This document shows, in pieces, positions 11,577-24,438 of a stretch of 64,000 bases of DNA. The stretch lies in assembly GCA_019722365.1 (NCBI GenBank), contig JADFUC010000879.1:124001-188000 (forward strand). Direction: 5' to 3'. The position numbers and the translations under genes were made by a program. Origin of the DNA: Lithospermum erythrorhizon (Eukaryota; Streptophyta; Magnoliopsida; Boraginales; Boraginaceae). The notes under the pieces are model-generated. The model was given only the letters and a program-made list of their open reading frames with translations, made no database searches and was not told where the DNA came from. Positions within the stretch are counted from its first letter, which is position 1. Each line of letters starts with the position of its first letter.

Positions 11577-14500
11577 TCAGATTCGCCTCCGAAATGGAAG
11601 AGAAACCGTAGGTTGTCTCTTACTACACCATGATATAGCTCCCGAGCCAAGGTTGAACACATATCCAGTAGTCGAACGACGAGTATCGTGATCTCCAATA
11701 CAATCAAAGATCACAAAGAATCGCTTACTTTTGTAGACTCTACTCCTCTTTCTCGTAAGAGTCTCAATCAAGCTGCCTTTGATATATCTTAGTATATGTC
11801 TAACTCGCTTTTTCAAGATGTGGCTCTCGGATTCCTCGCATGAACTCGCTAAAACGCCAACTACAAATGCTATATTAGGGGTCTCGAAAGAAGTTAGGTA
11901 CGAGACTACTTCCACTATCTCGCCGATAGATCAAGCCAGATCCTCCAAGCCTTTCCCCGGCATTGATACACAACTTCAAATTTGGCTCCATTAGGGTAGA
12001 AATTGGTTTACACTCTGCTAGCCCAAACTTTTGAAGTATATATCTCGTATATTTCTGCTGACCAAGAAATATGCCTCTGTCAGTTCTTTCAACTTCCAAT
12101 CCTAAGAAGTGCTTTAATTATCCAAGCTCCTTGATTTGAAATCTAACTGACAAGTTTGTCCCTGTTCGCTGAATCTCTTGTTTGTCATCTCCAGTGATGA
12201 TCAAATCACCCACATATACGAGGACAACTGATAACTTGCCTCCTTGAACTTTCACGAAAAAGCTTGAATCTGCTGGGGCAACATGATAACCACTTTGAAC
12301 AAGGAAGTTAGCAATTTTCCCGTAACATGCCTCTCTCGTGCCTGCTTCCAAGCCATACAAAGGCTCTTCTTCAACTCCTCTCGATAGTTCGAATTTTGCT
12401 TCACGATCAAGCCTCCCTCAGAAGAAATGCATTCTTCACATCCATCCGCCTACAATATCCATCACTTTACTCACTGCAAAGAGAGATAATAAGACACAGA
12501 ATCGCTGGGTAATCTTTGCCAATCGGACCGAATGTCTCATCATAATCAATTCCATACTCCTGAGAGAACTTCTAACAACTAGTCAAGTTTCCTTGTATCT
12601 CCTCGATCGCACTAATGATGTGAATTTTCAACTTGTAAACCTATTTGCAAGACATGCGTTTAACACCTTCAAGTTTTGGCACAAAGCCTGTCCGATTTTG
12701 TTTTAGTGCCAAAAATCTCTTCCCTCCACGGCTTCTTCAACTGACTCTTTGAAGCTTCTTCAAAGGTTGTTGGCTCCTTGACCTCAACACATGAGGCTTC
12801 TATGTACTTCGGATTTGACCTCCTATCTCTAGTAGACCTTCTTAACCGAGCAATACCAACCCGAACCTCCTGGGTCGACTCAAGCCAGACCTCTTCTCGA
12901 TGTTTCATGAATTCTGCTTTTTCATGACTTCTTGACTTGAACTCCAATCATCCGGCTCTTGTGATTGCCCATTTATCGAAGACTCTCGTCTATCCGTTAC
13001 GTGCCCATCTGGGTATATGGTAATACCGGCTTGTTGTCTACTCATGACGATGCCTCATCGAATACAACATTCCGTGAGACATACGTTCTGTTTGTATTGG
13101 GATCACAACATCTCCAACCTTTCTTTTGTTCGTCGTATCCCACAAAGATGCAGTGTATAGCCTTCTTGTCAAACTTACTCCGGTGTTCATCAACTATAAA
13201 CACATAGCACACACATCCAAATACCTTCAAAAGCAATTGATAGTTGGCTGACATTCTTCAACTCTCAAACGCAGATAAATCCTAGTCTCGTCAGAAGAGT
13301 CTGTCAGTGATATGTATCACTGCATTCATGCATTCTGCCCAAAACCTTGAATCCACATTCTTGGCATGTAGAAGACTTCTACATGTCTTTGCTAGATGAC
13401 GATTCTTCCTCTCAGTAACTCCATCTCCGCCGCTGGAGTATTTGCACACACACACAGTTGTCTCCAGATTGCACTCCTTCAAATAGTTGTTAAACTCATT
13501 TGAAGTGTATTCTCCTCCATTATTAGTAATGGAAGACATATGATCTTCTTCCCGAGCTCACTGCTCCACAATCTCTTTCAATTCCTTTGAATTTCTTAGA
13601 AGTTCTCGCTTTCTCCTTCTTCAGTTAAATATGCCCACATCGAATTTCAGTAGTCATCAATAAATGTTATCATGTATTGATAACCACGGGTTGATGGTTG
13701 TTTGATCTTTCCGAGCAAATCTGAGTGGACTAACTCCAACGGCTCCTTAGCCATAAACTTTGACTCCTTGTAAGGCAATTGATGAGCCTTACCATATTGA
13801 CATCTTGCACATACAATGTCACTACAGATCTCAAGTTTCGGAAGTCCCTTCAACATCGACTTCTGTATCATGATTTTCAATTTCCTATAATTGACATGTC
13901 TTAGCCTTGCATGCCACAAATCACCGGTATCACTTCTCCTGGACTTGTCATCATAGGCTGCTTCGGCTGACATCACATAGAAAACTTCCATTCTCCGTCC
14001 TTCCATCACTGGTGTACCAGTGACCTTCAAATTTCCATACACTTTTACATCGTTTGGACCAAAAACGACATAGTTTCATGAAGTGGTCAATTGAGACACC
14101 GATAACAAAGCTTCTTCTTTATTTCTCGAACATTTATAGACATTCGAGCCGAACTGATCATGACCATACCTCTGTGGTACCTTCATTTTGCCAATATGTG
14201 CAATTGGCATATGTGTGTTGTTTGTTGTTACAACAACACGATCACCAACGTACTTGGTCAAGTCTAAGAACTTTGACTCGTCTCCAGTCATATGATTGGA
14301 ACATCCTGAGTCAACAATCCAATCATTCTCATAGTCAACCGAGTATTCACTCACCGCCGTGAGTGCAAATTCTTCCACAAGGCTTTTCACTTGTGAATCA
14401 ACAACATTTGTTTCCTCCACGAAGAAAGATGTCTCAAGTCCCAACTTCTCTCATTAGGACTCTCGCTCTGTAAGATGTCAGCAAAGATTTCCTTTCCCCC

Positions 14501-15397
14501 ACTTTCTTGGACCAACAATTTCTTGCGTAATGTCCTTTCTTGCCACAGTTGTAGCATTTGTCACTTTGACGATCTTTTGGTTGCCACCGATTTTGGTTTC
14601 GGCCACCGTTTTGAGCTCCTCGAGCTCCCCCTGATTGGAAACCTCTACCTTGGTTTTCTGTATGCCTCTATCTTGATCCCCAAATCTCCTAGGACCACAT
14701 CCTCTTTCTAATTCGACGCTGCCCTCGCCCCATCTATTCTCTGCTTGTGAAAAGGGTCAGTTTCTTCACAATTGGTAATAGACCTCAATTTGTTCAGTCC
14801 TCATTGATTAGCAAATTCTCCGGATTCGCTAATGTTGGCTCGATGGCCCAACCTCAGCTTGTCATGGATAATACTCAGATTCGTTTCACATAGATGATAA
14901 TTCTTTTCTTCCTGGTCTCTTAAATATTATTTTCCGGATCTAGTTTAGAAATCTCATCACATAGAGATTTCACCTTCGAGAAATATTGACTGATAGACAA
15001 ATTCCTCTAGGAGATGGACAAAAGCTCATTTTCGAGCCTTTGTAATTTCGCATCATTTTGTTTGCAAAAATTGCTGTCAAAGTATCCCACGCCTGAAGTC
15101 CGAGCATCTTTTGATTCGTTGTGTAGAAACTCGCCTTCTACGTACCAACGTTAAGGCATACATATCTTTACCAGCTCTTTTAACTTTCCATTTCTACAAA
15201 TGGGCCGTGGTCCGCTACCTGAGGTGTTACACCTAATGCAAGCTGTGTCGAGGTCGATTGTCCCTTTGGTGGTGTTGTTTCAGCCTAATCGACAATCCCA
15301 TAAATCCGGCCCCGAAAGCAGTAAATCTGATACGGGTACTCCATGACCCATAGTTGCTATTGTTGAGCTTTTCAATGGATGTAGTCAAATCAGCCAT
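11577..15397 (-). pseudogene. copia gag-pol polyprotein, multiply frameshifted
   Basis: The polyprotein of the copia element would supply capsid, protease, integrase, reverse transcriptase and RNase H. The reading frame starts with ATG at 15397 and reads MADLTTSIEKLNNSNYGSW, typical of copia gag. A zinc knuckle (CYNCGKKGHYARNC) lies at 14515-14556. The protease active site reads DSGCSNHMTG near 14275-14325. Integrase has [11 protein letters not shown] and HSDLLG with FIDDY at 13647-14042, then GGEYTSNEF near 13530, where the catalytic Asp-x-Gly reads Asn-Asn-Gly. Reverse transcriptase at 12118-12360 has the YVDD box changed to YVGD. RNase H ([19 protein letters not shown]) runs at 11577-11915 and breaks after QPTVSL. 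Fragments lie in several frames, so no functional polyprotein is possible. Confidence 0.85.
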
Positions 15398-15645
15398 GAT
15401 TTTACAATTACTTCGCCAACACTTGAATTTTACTATTCACGTGAATAGTAATCGTAGTATCGTATAGTATAACCCTATTGAAAATTGCAATCGACACCGT
15501 GTAACTTCACATGAAAGGCCACAAGTGACTACTAATACCAAATTTTTCCTTAGCCAAAACTTACCTAGACACTGCATAGCTTAACAACACCAATACATTA
15601 TAATATAACTAATACCTCGAAAACTAACACGGACTCGATACCGAT

Positions 15646-16070
15646 TGTCGAATCGATGACTAAAATATAGTCAGATATATAAAAATATGCAACTATAAAG
15701 AATCCCTCAAACTCATAATAAAAAATAACTTCTTCAAATATATTTTAAAGCAACTCTCTTACACAACAACACTTTATTTATCTGTAATTCAATTCAATCT
15801 CACTTTTACAAAACACTCTTTTATTTTCTCTCAAAGCTTTTGAGCTTGTTTTTGTTTGATGGATGAATGAACTCCATGGTTCATCATCTATTTATAGGCA
15901 AAGGAAATGACCATATTTTCTCAAACTTAGCTATGAAGTTAATTTTGCAACTTGCTCTACAAGTTGCCAAGTTACCAAATTGGCAAGTTGTCAAGTTGCC
16001 AACTTGTTCAAGTTGACAACTTACCTAATGAACACATGAAAAATATGAATAATATTTTTTTCCTTCAACA
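15646..16070 (-). repeat. 5' LTR of the minus-strand copia element
   Basis: On the minus strand it begins TGTTGAAGGA at 16070 and ends CGATTCGACA at 15646. A TATA box (CTATAAATAG on the minus strand) lies at about 15888-15898. A tandem TTGCCAACTTG / TTGTCAAGTTG motif fills the upstream half, as it does in the partner LTR. Confidence 0.8.
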
Positions 16071-16587
16071 CGCCCCATACACCAACAAATTTTAATTTTT
16101 ACAAAGATGCATGCATGCCTCAAACTAAAGAAAAGTTCATTTTGTAACTTCATGCCACGAATTCATTTTCTAAACTTCATTTGAGATATCCATTGAAGAC
16201 AATTGGTACGAAACAACACTCAAAAGGTTGAAATTTAGCTTATTGGAAGACAATCAATTTCGAATGTAATGACTTCAATAATAAGTGGTAAACGAAGACG
16301 AACATATTCCATCAAATCGATCTTCACCATTATGGAGCAAAAAAATCTGTAATAATTGAATAAATGAATGATATATCCTTTTCGGTACTTGAAGTCTGTG
16401 TTGACTATTTATAAGAGGTACACAATCATATCGTACCTCTTTGTTAAAAAAATCATTATTCACCTGATATGCATGCCTTATTCACCTGATATGCATGATT
16501 ATATAAAGTTACTCGTTTCTTGAAAAAGCTAAGCTTCTTTGATATATAAAGATTCAATGATTAGAAAGCAAAATAATGATTCAAAGC

Positions 16588-16681
16588 TGAAATGGTAACA
16601 TCGAACTACCAGCTTGCTAGCGCATTCCAAATGACTTTCTGTGTCGATTCTCATTGTAAGGGGCGACGGGTGGGTTTTTTC
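16588..16681 (+). mobile_element. SINE-like relic with poly-T end, copy 2
   Basis: The block order matches 5715-5822: ACATCGAACTACC, GCTTGCTAGC, then GTCGATTCTCATTG, then a G-rich segment (GGGGCGACGGGTGGG) ending in T6. Directly after it a second GTTCGATTCTCATTGTG word appears, as if the B-box part was duplicated or a second copy begins there. Confidence 0.4.
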
Positions 16682-16689
16682 CGGGTTCG

Positions 16690-17840
16690 ATTCTCATTGT
16701 GCAAGACTGAAAGCGAAAATACCTCCTAACTCAAGATTCAAAGCAAGCAAGTCACACCTGGCCAAAAAATACATCCAAACTTGAATATTCAAGGGAAAAA
16801 ACGCATCGAGCAATCAAGCACTCCAAACTTGTGTGCATTCAAAAGTGGGAAATAAGCTCACCGAGATACACCTCGGGTTAATTCAAGTAGGCGTCTAAAC
16901 ACATCAAGGAAGGCAGCCAATCCCTCAAACCGACAAAGGCTGGTTCATCCCCAACAAGTCAGAAACACGCCGCCGAAACCCCTCGCAGACTAAATCAAAT
17001 CTAGGGAGTAGTGATCGTTCGTCAAGCCCCACTCCCAACATCAAATAGGCGCCTTCTTAACACATCAAGGAAGGGGGACTATCCTAAAAGTCATTTAGCC
17101 GGGGAAATTTCCACCCAAGAAAGTTAAATCAAGTTATAGGAAGCACGCCGTCAAGCCTCCATGCAACAAATTGCTGAGCCATTATCGTTCAAGCCCCCCG
17201 CTTCACATCCAAACACGTGCACAAGGAAGCTACTAAGCCCTTGTCGTTGAAGGAACCTTAACCTCAAGCTACACAAGCATCAAGTTCAGTACTATACTGC
17301 TAGTGCTCCTAAACTAGTCGAGCCACACCGAGGCAAATCATTGAACATCCCTAAAAGACACATATATTACATCAAAGTCTCACAAACAAATAAATATCAA
17401 AAGAGGGACAAACATCCAACCAACCCACATATCAAGCGGCATGATCGTTTCATCCAACCAGCCCACCTATCCAATCGCTACGTCGTTGTCCTACCATCCT
17501 ACATATCTAAATGTCGAGGTCCAAGTCCCACCCCCAAATTTATATCTCAAGGATCAAGTCAAAACAAAGACATTAAGTCCATACAACCACACGATCAAGG
17601 CCGATCAAGCACCTTGCTCGCATAATATCCAACGTCAAAGACCAAATCTTCATCCTGTGCTCCTATCCAGATATATATCCAAATCAAGTTATCTGCCCAA
17701 ATTTCAATGAGTCCATATCAAGTCAAGCTTACATCAGACGCTTTCTCAATATACGTAGAAGATAACTAGATCTGATAGTTTAACTCAACTATTTGATAAA
17801 TTTCTTTTGTACCAAGAAGATTTCCCTTAAATAGGAATAT
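16690..17840 (+). mobile_element. recurring long-LTR family, copy R5 (partial)
   Basis: This C/A-rich segment resembles the downstream (R-U5) half of the family members R1-R4. It contains the words AGGCGTCTAAACACATCAAGG and CATCAAGTTCAGTACTA, repeated AGTCCA/AAGTC-like words, and a terminal CTCAACTATTTGATAAATT...TTTGTACC...GATTTCCC block near 17780-17835 that is nearly the same as in R1. The U3 half and the extreme 3' end are missing. The frames at 17341-17710 are low-complexity and are not taken as genes. Confidence 0.45.
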
Positions 17841-18693
17841 CTCTGGCTCTCCCAAGCAGCCTCGCCATACTATGTCGAAGTTATGCATTCTTAGACCTCG
17901 GTTGTGATTTCATGAATACCGGAGTAATGTACTTTGATATTGTCAAACGCCCTTGTAATAGAGGATCATAAATCTACATATGTTGAGTATACTACAAGAG
18001 TATAAATGGAACCGGTGCCAATAGGGATTCACTACCATCTATGAGCCGGATATCATATTAACTTGTCTATTACTAAGACACCGCGGGCGCAAAGAGTTTG
18101 CGACACATATCTTACCATAGCTTCACCGCTGGAAATCGGGTATTGAAGGAATCGTTGATACTAGATCATAACGTCCATGGCAATCGAAGGCTGAACTAAG
18201 TAGATATTAGATCTCATGAAAAATTTTGTTGAATAATTTAGATTGTACAACCGATTTATACAATGAGATTATAAGTTCAATATATACAATTGCTAGATAA
18301 TTAATATTTAGGATTTATCAAGATCGACATTACGGGTTATGGACTTATTAGTGGTTCCGCTTTCATAATCTATATATTAAGATAATAATGGTTATAATTG
18401 TCTAATATATTTCTATCATTTATCCATCGTAGCAGTGTCACACACAAACAAGAAACCTAGGGCCGCCTCTGCTTCAAAATGGGAAATCATGAAAATAATT
18501 TTATTTAAACAAGAGGGGGCCTTGTTTTGAATTTAAAAAACCTTAAATTGAAAATAAACATCAATTATAGCACAAATAAGAAGAGAATCGCTATAAAAAA
18601 TACTACCAACTCGCCACATTTGCTTTTTGCACCACCATTTTGATCGACATTTACATACCCTACTCTATAAACTACACGATATATAATGGGTCT
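17841..18693. other. gene-free stretch
   Basis: AT-rich sequence in which I see no coding region, RNA gene or paired termini. Confidence 0.4.
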
Positions 18694-19455
18694 TGTTAAA
18701 TTTGGGGGCTCGCGGCGTAAAAACCGTCCGAACACCCATACAATTGCTCGAAAACCGAACTAATAATATTGTATTATAACTTTCCAGGTTTTAAAGTGAA
18801 ACACGAAGGAAATATTCGGGACGAAAAATCGAATCTCGGGGAATGGATAGGGTCGAGTAGGCGGTTGAAGAGAATACAGGATGGAGTTTGTTTGGATAGA
18901 AGTTTATTTTCCTTAAAACTCTCTATTCTAATTTATTAAATGAAGAGATAATTGTGTGGATAATTATTCTATTTAATTATTTGATAATTAAATGAGAGGA
19001 TAATGAAAGTTGGTTGAGAGTTTTACTCAAGGAGAAGTTTTCTTTCATGAAAACTCTATCTCTAAAACTCTATAAATAGTGAACCAACTTCACATATTCT
19101 TTTGCTCATCTTCTCTTGACGTTTTGAAGTCAAAAGAATTCTCTCCCTCCACCCTATTCTCGCCGCCCCTCCCTTTTGGAAGATAAATATTTTCTCTTCC
19201 ACTTATTGTTTCATTTCTCTTTAATCGTTCTAGTAAAATACATGGATGAGTTCGGGTTAATTTATTGATGTGAAATTTCTTGTAGATACTCTATTTTGGG
19301 TATTGGAGCTCACACTTTTTCCTTCAATAGCTATAATATATTATTCTAGAGGTACATACTTGTAATTCATATTTATTGTTTTTGTACATTCGTAGTATTT
19401 GAGATTTGCATCCGATTAGTTTAGAATTAGTTAGATTCGAGTATAAAATCCCAAC
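18694..19455 (+). mobile_element. possible LTR or promoter-bearing repeat
   Basis: The block begins TGTTAAATTTGGGGG at 18694 and could end CCCAACA at 19455, so it has TG...CA ends. It has a TATA box, CTATAAATAG, near 19070, followed by a pyrimidine-rich leader (CTTCACATATTC... TCTCTCCCTCCACCC). No intact ORF follows and the 5-bp flanks (GGTCT and GTTAG) do not match. It could also be a decayed host promoter. Confidence 0.3.
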
Positions 19456-19849
19456 AGTTAGCAACAAAAGAGTAATGAAATATTAGTATTACGAGATTAC
19501 TACATTTTACTATGATAATTTAATATGGGCTAAAGAGGAAAATCTATCCAAATATTACATAAAAAATTGAAAACGATAAGTATTTAGGATGATAAGTAAT
19601 TTTGAATGGAGGAAGTATTAATAACAACTTTGTATTTTTCTAAGATCATATGCTTCCACTTATTTGAAATAATTTATTTTAGAATTTATTTGGTTTCATC
19701 AATGTCATTGTTTAAATTGGAAATATAGTAAATCATGTTCATTCTCTAGCTAATTTCAGGCCTTAAATTAAAAAAATGAGGCCAAGATAGTTCGTAACAT
19801 GATTGATGGAACTCAAAAGCTCATTGAAATGAGACAACAATTTTAATCA

Positions 19850-22800
19850 TTTTGGACCATACTTAAATTGATACTTTTGTGGTGACTTCAACCAAGTCTT
19901 ATTCAACCAAGCCCTCATAACCACGAAACCACCTTCCCAGCCGCTATTCTCTGACGCTTGAAGCTTCCTCAATTTTCTTGAACTCGGGAATCAAGACCTT
20001 CTTCACACCGGCGGTGCTCTCTCTCTCTTGGTCTAGCACTCCAGAAATAGGAGGATCATTTTAAACTAGATAGAGCTAGCTGGAAATGCCGAATCGGTTT
20101 GACTCTCTTTCCCCCACCTCTTCCTGTCTGGGTCTTCCCATTCAAAGATCGGACCAAGGGCTAATTCTTATTTCTTCGAAAAATGCTTTTAACTGCCCCC
20201 GCTCTTTCAAACCGAATCCTTTCTAATACAATCCCTGACTTCCTCAGACTTATTGTTGACTCTTGGCCCTACACCTCAGATGGCCAGCTGGGCTCTTCAA
20301 CCTTTAACCTTATCAACAATCTTAAGCTCATCAAAAAGGTCATAAAAAAATGGAACATCGATCGAGTCGGGAACATCTTCTCCCAAATAAAATCAATTCA
20401 AAATCAGCTCACCCATGTCCAAAATAATTCCTCAATCCCCAACCTGCAGATGTCGATCTAATCTTAGAATCAACCGGATCTCTTGCTCAAACTGTAAGAG
20501 TGAGTATCGAGGCAGATCAAGCTTATCAAGCATCAATCAAGCGTGACAAAATACCAAATTCTTTCATGCCGCATATAAAGTTAAATTAACAACATTTTGG
20601 AAATCCAAGACTCTGGGAACAACCTTATCACAAATGAGGAAGATATTCGGTTTCACCGGTGAACATCTGACTACGACCTTTTTCAACCCAGCCCCTCGCT
20701 CCTAATCGAGAAAGCCAATCTTTTTGTGATTCTCTTAAACACATCCCTAAGAAGCTTACAGCTGACCAAATTGCTTGCCCGAAGGCTCTTTCAACCCGAG
20801 CAGTTAAACAACCCTATTCCAAATGCCACATTATAAATCCCTGAGACCTGATGGTTTCCTTGCCGAATTTTATCAAAAGAACTGGGATATTATTGGGGAA
20901 GATGTTACTCGGGCAACCCTTGAGTTCCTCAATAGTGGACATATCTTGAAAGAAATCAATAACTCGTTCATCACACTCATTCCTAAAGTGGATAACCCAA
21001 CCTCAATGACCGATTATAGGCCTATTAGCCTCTACAATGTTATCTACAAAATTGCTTCTAAAGTCCTTGTCAATCCTTCAATCCTGCATGAACTTACCAT
21101 CTCCCACTTTTCAAAAATGGCTTTGTTCTGGGCCAGTATCCAAGATAACATCATTATGGCTCAGGAGCTGACTCATACAATCAGGACCTCCAAATGCAAA
21201 AAGAATGGAATGGCAGCAATCAAAATCGATATGAGCAAAGCATTTGACAGAATCAATTGGGATTTCGTGCTTAAACTCCTCGACAAAGTTGGTTTTCCTC
21301 CCTACTGGATTAAGTTGATCAATGATTGTGTCACCAGGTTATGCCCTATAATGTGTCAATGGACAAGTATCGTACTTTTCAAAGCGAATTGGGCTCGAGA
21401 CAAGGTATTGCTTTCCCCACATTCTTTTTGCTTTCTGCGGTAGCTCTCTTTGACCCTCGATATCATCGAAGACAAAACAACCTTAAGGTAATACCACATT
21501 TCCAGAAATGGACACCGAAATCTACTTTCTCTTGTCGCATATGATAGTTTCTTCTTCATTAAACTTGATAATAAAAGCCTCAATTCTTTTTGTTACAGTA
21601 TCAATACCTTATGTAAGGATTTAGGACAGATCATTAATTTTAGGAAATCAACGGTAACCTTCGGTCCCTCCACCCCCAACACTTATAAAGCATCGATTCT
21701 CTCTACTTTGGGCATTCCTGAGTCCCTGGTATTTGGTAGTTATCTTGGTATTCCCCTAGATATTACCACGATAGAAATAAATCTTTGACTTTCTAATAAG
21801 ATCCAAAAAAGCATTATCTTATCTTGGAAAGTCAAATTCCTCAATTTTACAGGGAGAGTCACCCTGATTAAGTATGTTCTTCAATCAATCCTTGTATACC
21901 TAATGGGAGTTTATAAGTTCCCAATCTCCATCCTCCAAGATATTGACCGTATTTTTCCCTAATTTTCTGGGGAGGGTGGGGAGAGGCAGGTCTCGTCATT
22001 CGTTGGATCAGTGGGATTTTCTCGTTTAGATATTGATAAGGGTAGTGCTGTCTTCAAACCACGCTTCCACCATTTTCAACCTAAATGCTGCTTGCAAGTA
22101 ATGGATGAAGGTTTCATTCAATTCTAAGCTACTTGATAGCTTCTGACTTTAAAATCAAAATAATTTTCCAAAACATACACCTCTTGCGTACATAGAGACG
22201 AACCCTGTGCCTCGTGGACTTGGAAGCCTTCACTCACGGAATTAAAGGTATCTCGGACCATTTTGTCTTTAGAGTTAGACGGACACTCTTATCAATATTT
22301 GGGAGAATGTTTTAGTTCACAGTTCGACCTCGTGATCTTGGACACTTTTACAACTCGACCAAAGTATAGGCTGACCAATCTTTGTCTACAGAGCCGCTTG
22401 TCTTAGCGTCTTGTAATGTACAACTCTACCGTATCTTTTCCACCGTGGTGTCAAAGAAATCCTAAAAATTCGGCCATCAGATGAGGAAGATCATAAAGTT
22501 TGGCCAAAAAAGAACTTCAGTACCAAAGATCTGTACTTAAAGTCTGCGCTAGCTGTCCTTGTGTCTGATCCTTCCCCACTCCGCTTGATCTATTCACGAC
22601 TTCCTTATAATAGACTTTGAAATCCCACTTTCCCAATCAAAATCTTTGTGGGAAACTTCTCCCATGTCGTCTTCCCATGGCTTATTAGCAAAAAAAACCA
22701 AAAATATTGTCAAAACTTCTTGTAGTATTTGTTTTTCTCAACTAGAAAGCAGTCAGTATTTGTTCTTTGAATGTCCATTTATCTCTAGCATATGGATCTC

Positions 22801-22940
22801 TTTAAGTTTTGAATTTTCTAATACACCTCCCTACCAAATTATTTCTTCTTTTCTTTTAAAAAATTGGACCGTTAACAACATTTACGAGCTCCTTCTTTTT
22901 GGAGGCGTGCTTTTGGAGTTCTTGAGCTGCAGAGAATGAT
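19850..22940 (+). pseudogene. LINE (L1-clade) ORF2, decayed
   Basis: Plant L1-type LINE ORF2 normally carries an AP-endonuclease, a reverse transcriptase and a C-terminal zinc-binding domain. Here the end of the endonuclease appears as GDFNQVLFNQ at about 19880. The reverse transcriptase core is in one open frame at 20823-21443: LRPDGFLAEFYQKNW, NSFITLIPKV, YRPISLYNVIYKI, AAIKIDMSKAFDRINW. The catalytic (Y/F)ADD box falls at about 21536-21547 and reads AYDS, so the second aspartate is lost. The zinc-binding region follows at about 22646-22900 (CSICFSQLESSQYLFFECPF), with Gln-Tyr where the conserved Glu-His usually lies. Frames shift several times. I see no poly-A tail and the 5' end looks truncated. 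Confidence 0.8.
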
Positions 22941-24438
22941 GCGATTTCCCAATCAGCAGCTTGATGTTGCAAGAGGAATTGCTTTTCGAGGATTAGGTCC
23001 GTCAAAGGAAAAGAAACATGAAATTCATTCATAATCTCACAACCATGCGAAATAGAGTCACCTGAAACAATATTGGTTTGCAATTTCAAAACTCACAATC
23101 ACTTGTGCATTCTAGATGTAACGGGGAATTGTAAAGAAAGATACAAAATTTATCTTGGCATTTCAAATGAAAAAATCTCAAATGGTGTATTGAGGTTTTC
23201 TTAAGAAAAACGCACAATGGTTGAAGGACCCAGCTCTATTCTAGTCGACAACTTTGGGAAACTCAACCTTTTAATGGCGTCGGTGGGAAAAGCAATCTTG
23301 TATTTACTTCTTCTTCAAAGATGCTTGCGTTTCATTCGGTATTTATTATTCTTGATGGATTTTCTCAGATGCAGTCTAGATACTACTCCAATATCAAGCA
23401 CAATGAAGGCTGGAAGAACCTTTTACGGGATGGTGGAAGGAAATTATGAAGTTGTTTGAATTACCGTTTGGTTAGTTGTTTAAATTTAAAGAACATTGTT
23501 ATTAGCTCGTTTAATTACATTTCATGCTTTTGGGCAAATAATAGTCATCAAAGTGGCGGGTCAATTTTCGAGACTAATATTATGAATTGACTATATAAAA
23601 AAATTGATACTCTTGTGAGGTACTATTAATTAACATCTTTGTTTGTAGGCTTCCCTTACATGCTGTGAACATATACATGGAAATTTAAGAGTAGCAGGCT
23701 GCCTTATTTAATGCGGTTATATGATGTCTGAGGCTCCAATAGATCGAATCAACGTATTTTTATATGTTGTTTGCGTGGTTATTGATTTAAAAACAAAAGT
23801 GAAAACCATATTTTTTAACTATATATTAGAGGTAGTTGTTAAAATAATTTTATGTGAATGCTTTTTCAGAGATAATTGTCCAAATGGTCCTAGATCATAT
23901 GTAAATAGTACTTTCGTTCCTCTAAATGTGATATCTGAACAAATGGTTCTTATATTGATCGAAAATGTTCTATTTAGTCCCTCTTTTGATGGAGGAGTTA
24001 AATTTTGACGGAAGAACAAGCCCAAAACTTTGGAAAAAACTCGAGGGGACTAAAGTACAACATTTTGACGATATCAATTAAATATTAATGTTGAGAAAGT
24101 TACGGTTTGGTCAATTGTGTTGCATGTCTTTCCGTCAATATTCAACGTTAAAAGAGGGACAAATGTGCTCATTTCCGACCAATATGAGGACCGACTATCT
24201 GAGGCTTCATTTAAACTTAGTATATCTTATTTATATTATCTAGAATTTTTTTGGCAATTAACTTTCTGACTACACATATGTAGTGGTGGATTAACTCCTA
24301 CTCCTTTGTAATGCGTCCCGTTATGACTCTTGCTTTAAACAATCGCCTGATGGCCATTGAATTAATACATTATTATAAGCTATCCATGATATTCGCCAAT
24401 ACATGAAGTCTGATCCCAATAAAAGCAAGGAGGCAGAA
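22941..24438. other. gene-free stretch with a MULE- or MITE-like segment
   Basis: 23880-24200 contains the phrases CAAATGGTCCTAGA, TTTAGTCCCTC and AGAGGGACAAATGTG. Such phrases are common near the ends of plant Mutator-like MITEs, but I could not pair the termini. Short frames on both strands (for example 22856-23089 minus and 23217-23459 plus) have no recognised domain. Confidence 0.35.

Larger units (their letters stand above)
10794..16070 (-). mobile_element. complete but dead Ty1/copia retrotransposon, minus strand
   Basis: Two similar LTRs bound a gag-pol region in the order expected for copia: gag, protease, integrase, reverse transcriptase, RNase H. The left LTR is 10794-11233 and the right, transcription-proximal LTR is 15646-16070. 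Next to the right LTR, on the minus strand, stands ATCGGTATCGAGTCCG, a decayed initiator-tRNA-Met primer-binding site. Next to the left LTR is a purine-rich tract (GAGAGAAG, 11234-11241). The flanks read CGCCT on the left and CGCCC on the right, a 4/5 match that may be an eroded target duplication if the left boundary is shifted by one base. The LTRs differ by many substitutions and indels, so the insertion is old. Confidence 0.85.

Noticed and set aside
18694..19455. Promoter of a host gene (TATA box CTATAAATAG)
   Set aside because: No intact coding region follows, and TG...CA ends suggest an LTR. It is kept only as a low-confidence repeat.
22856..23089. 77-codon minus-strand frame (LTDLILEKQFLLQHQ region) as a gene fragment
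   Set aside because: It overlaps the end of the dead LINE in antisense and I recognise no domain in it.
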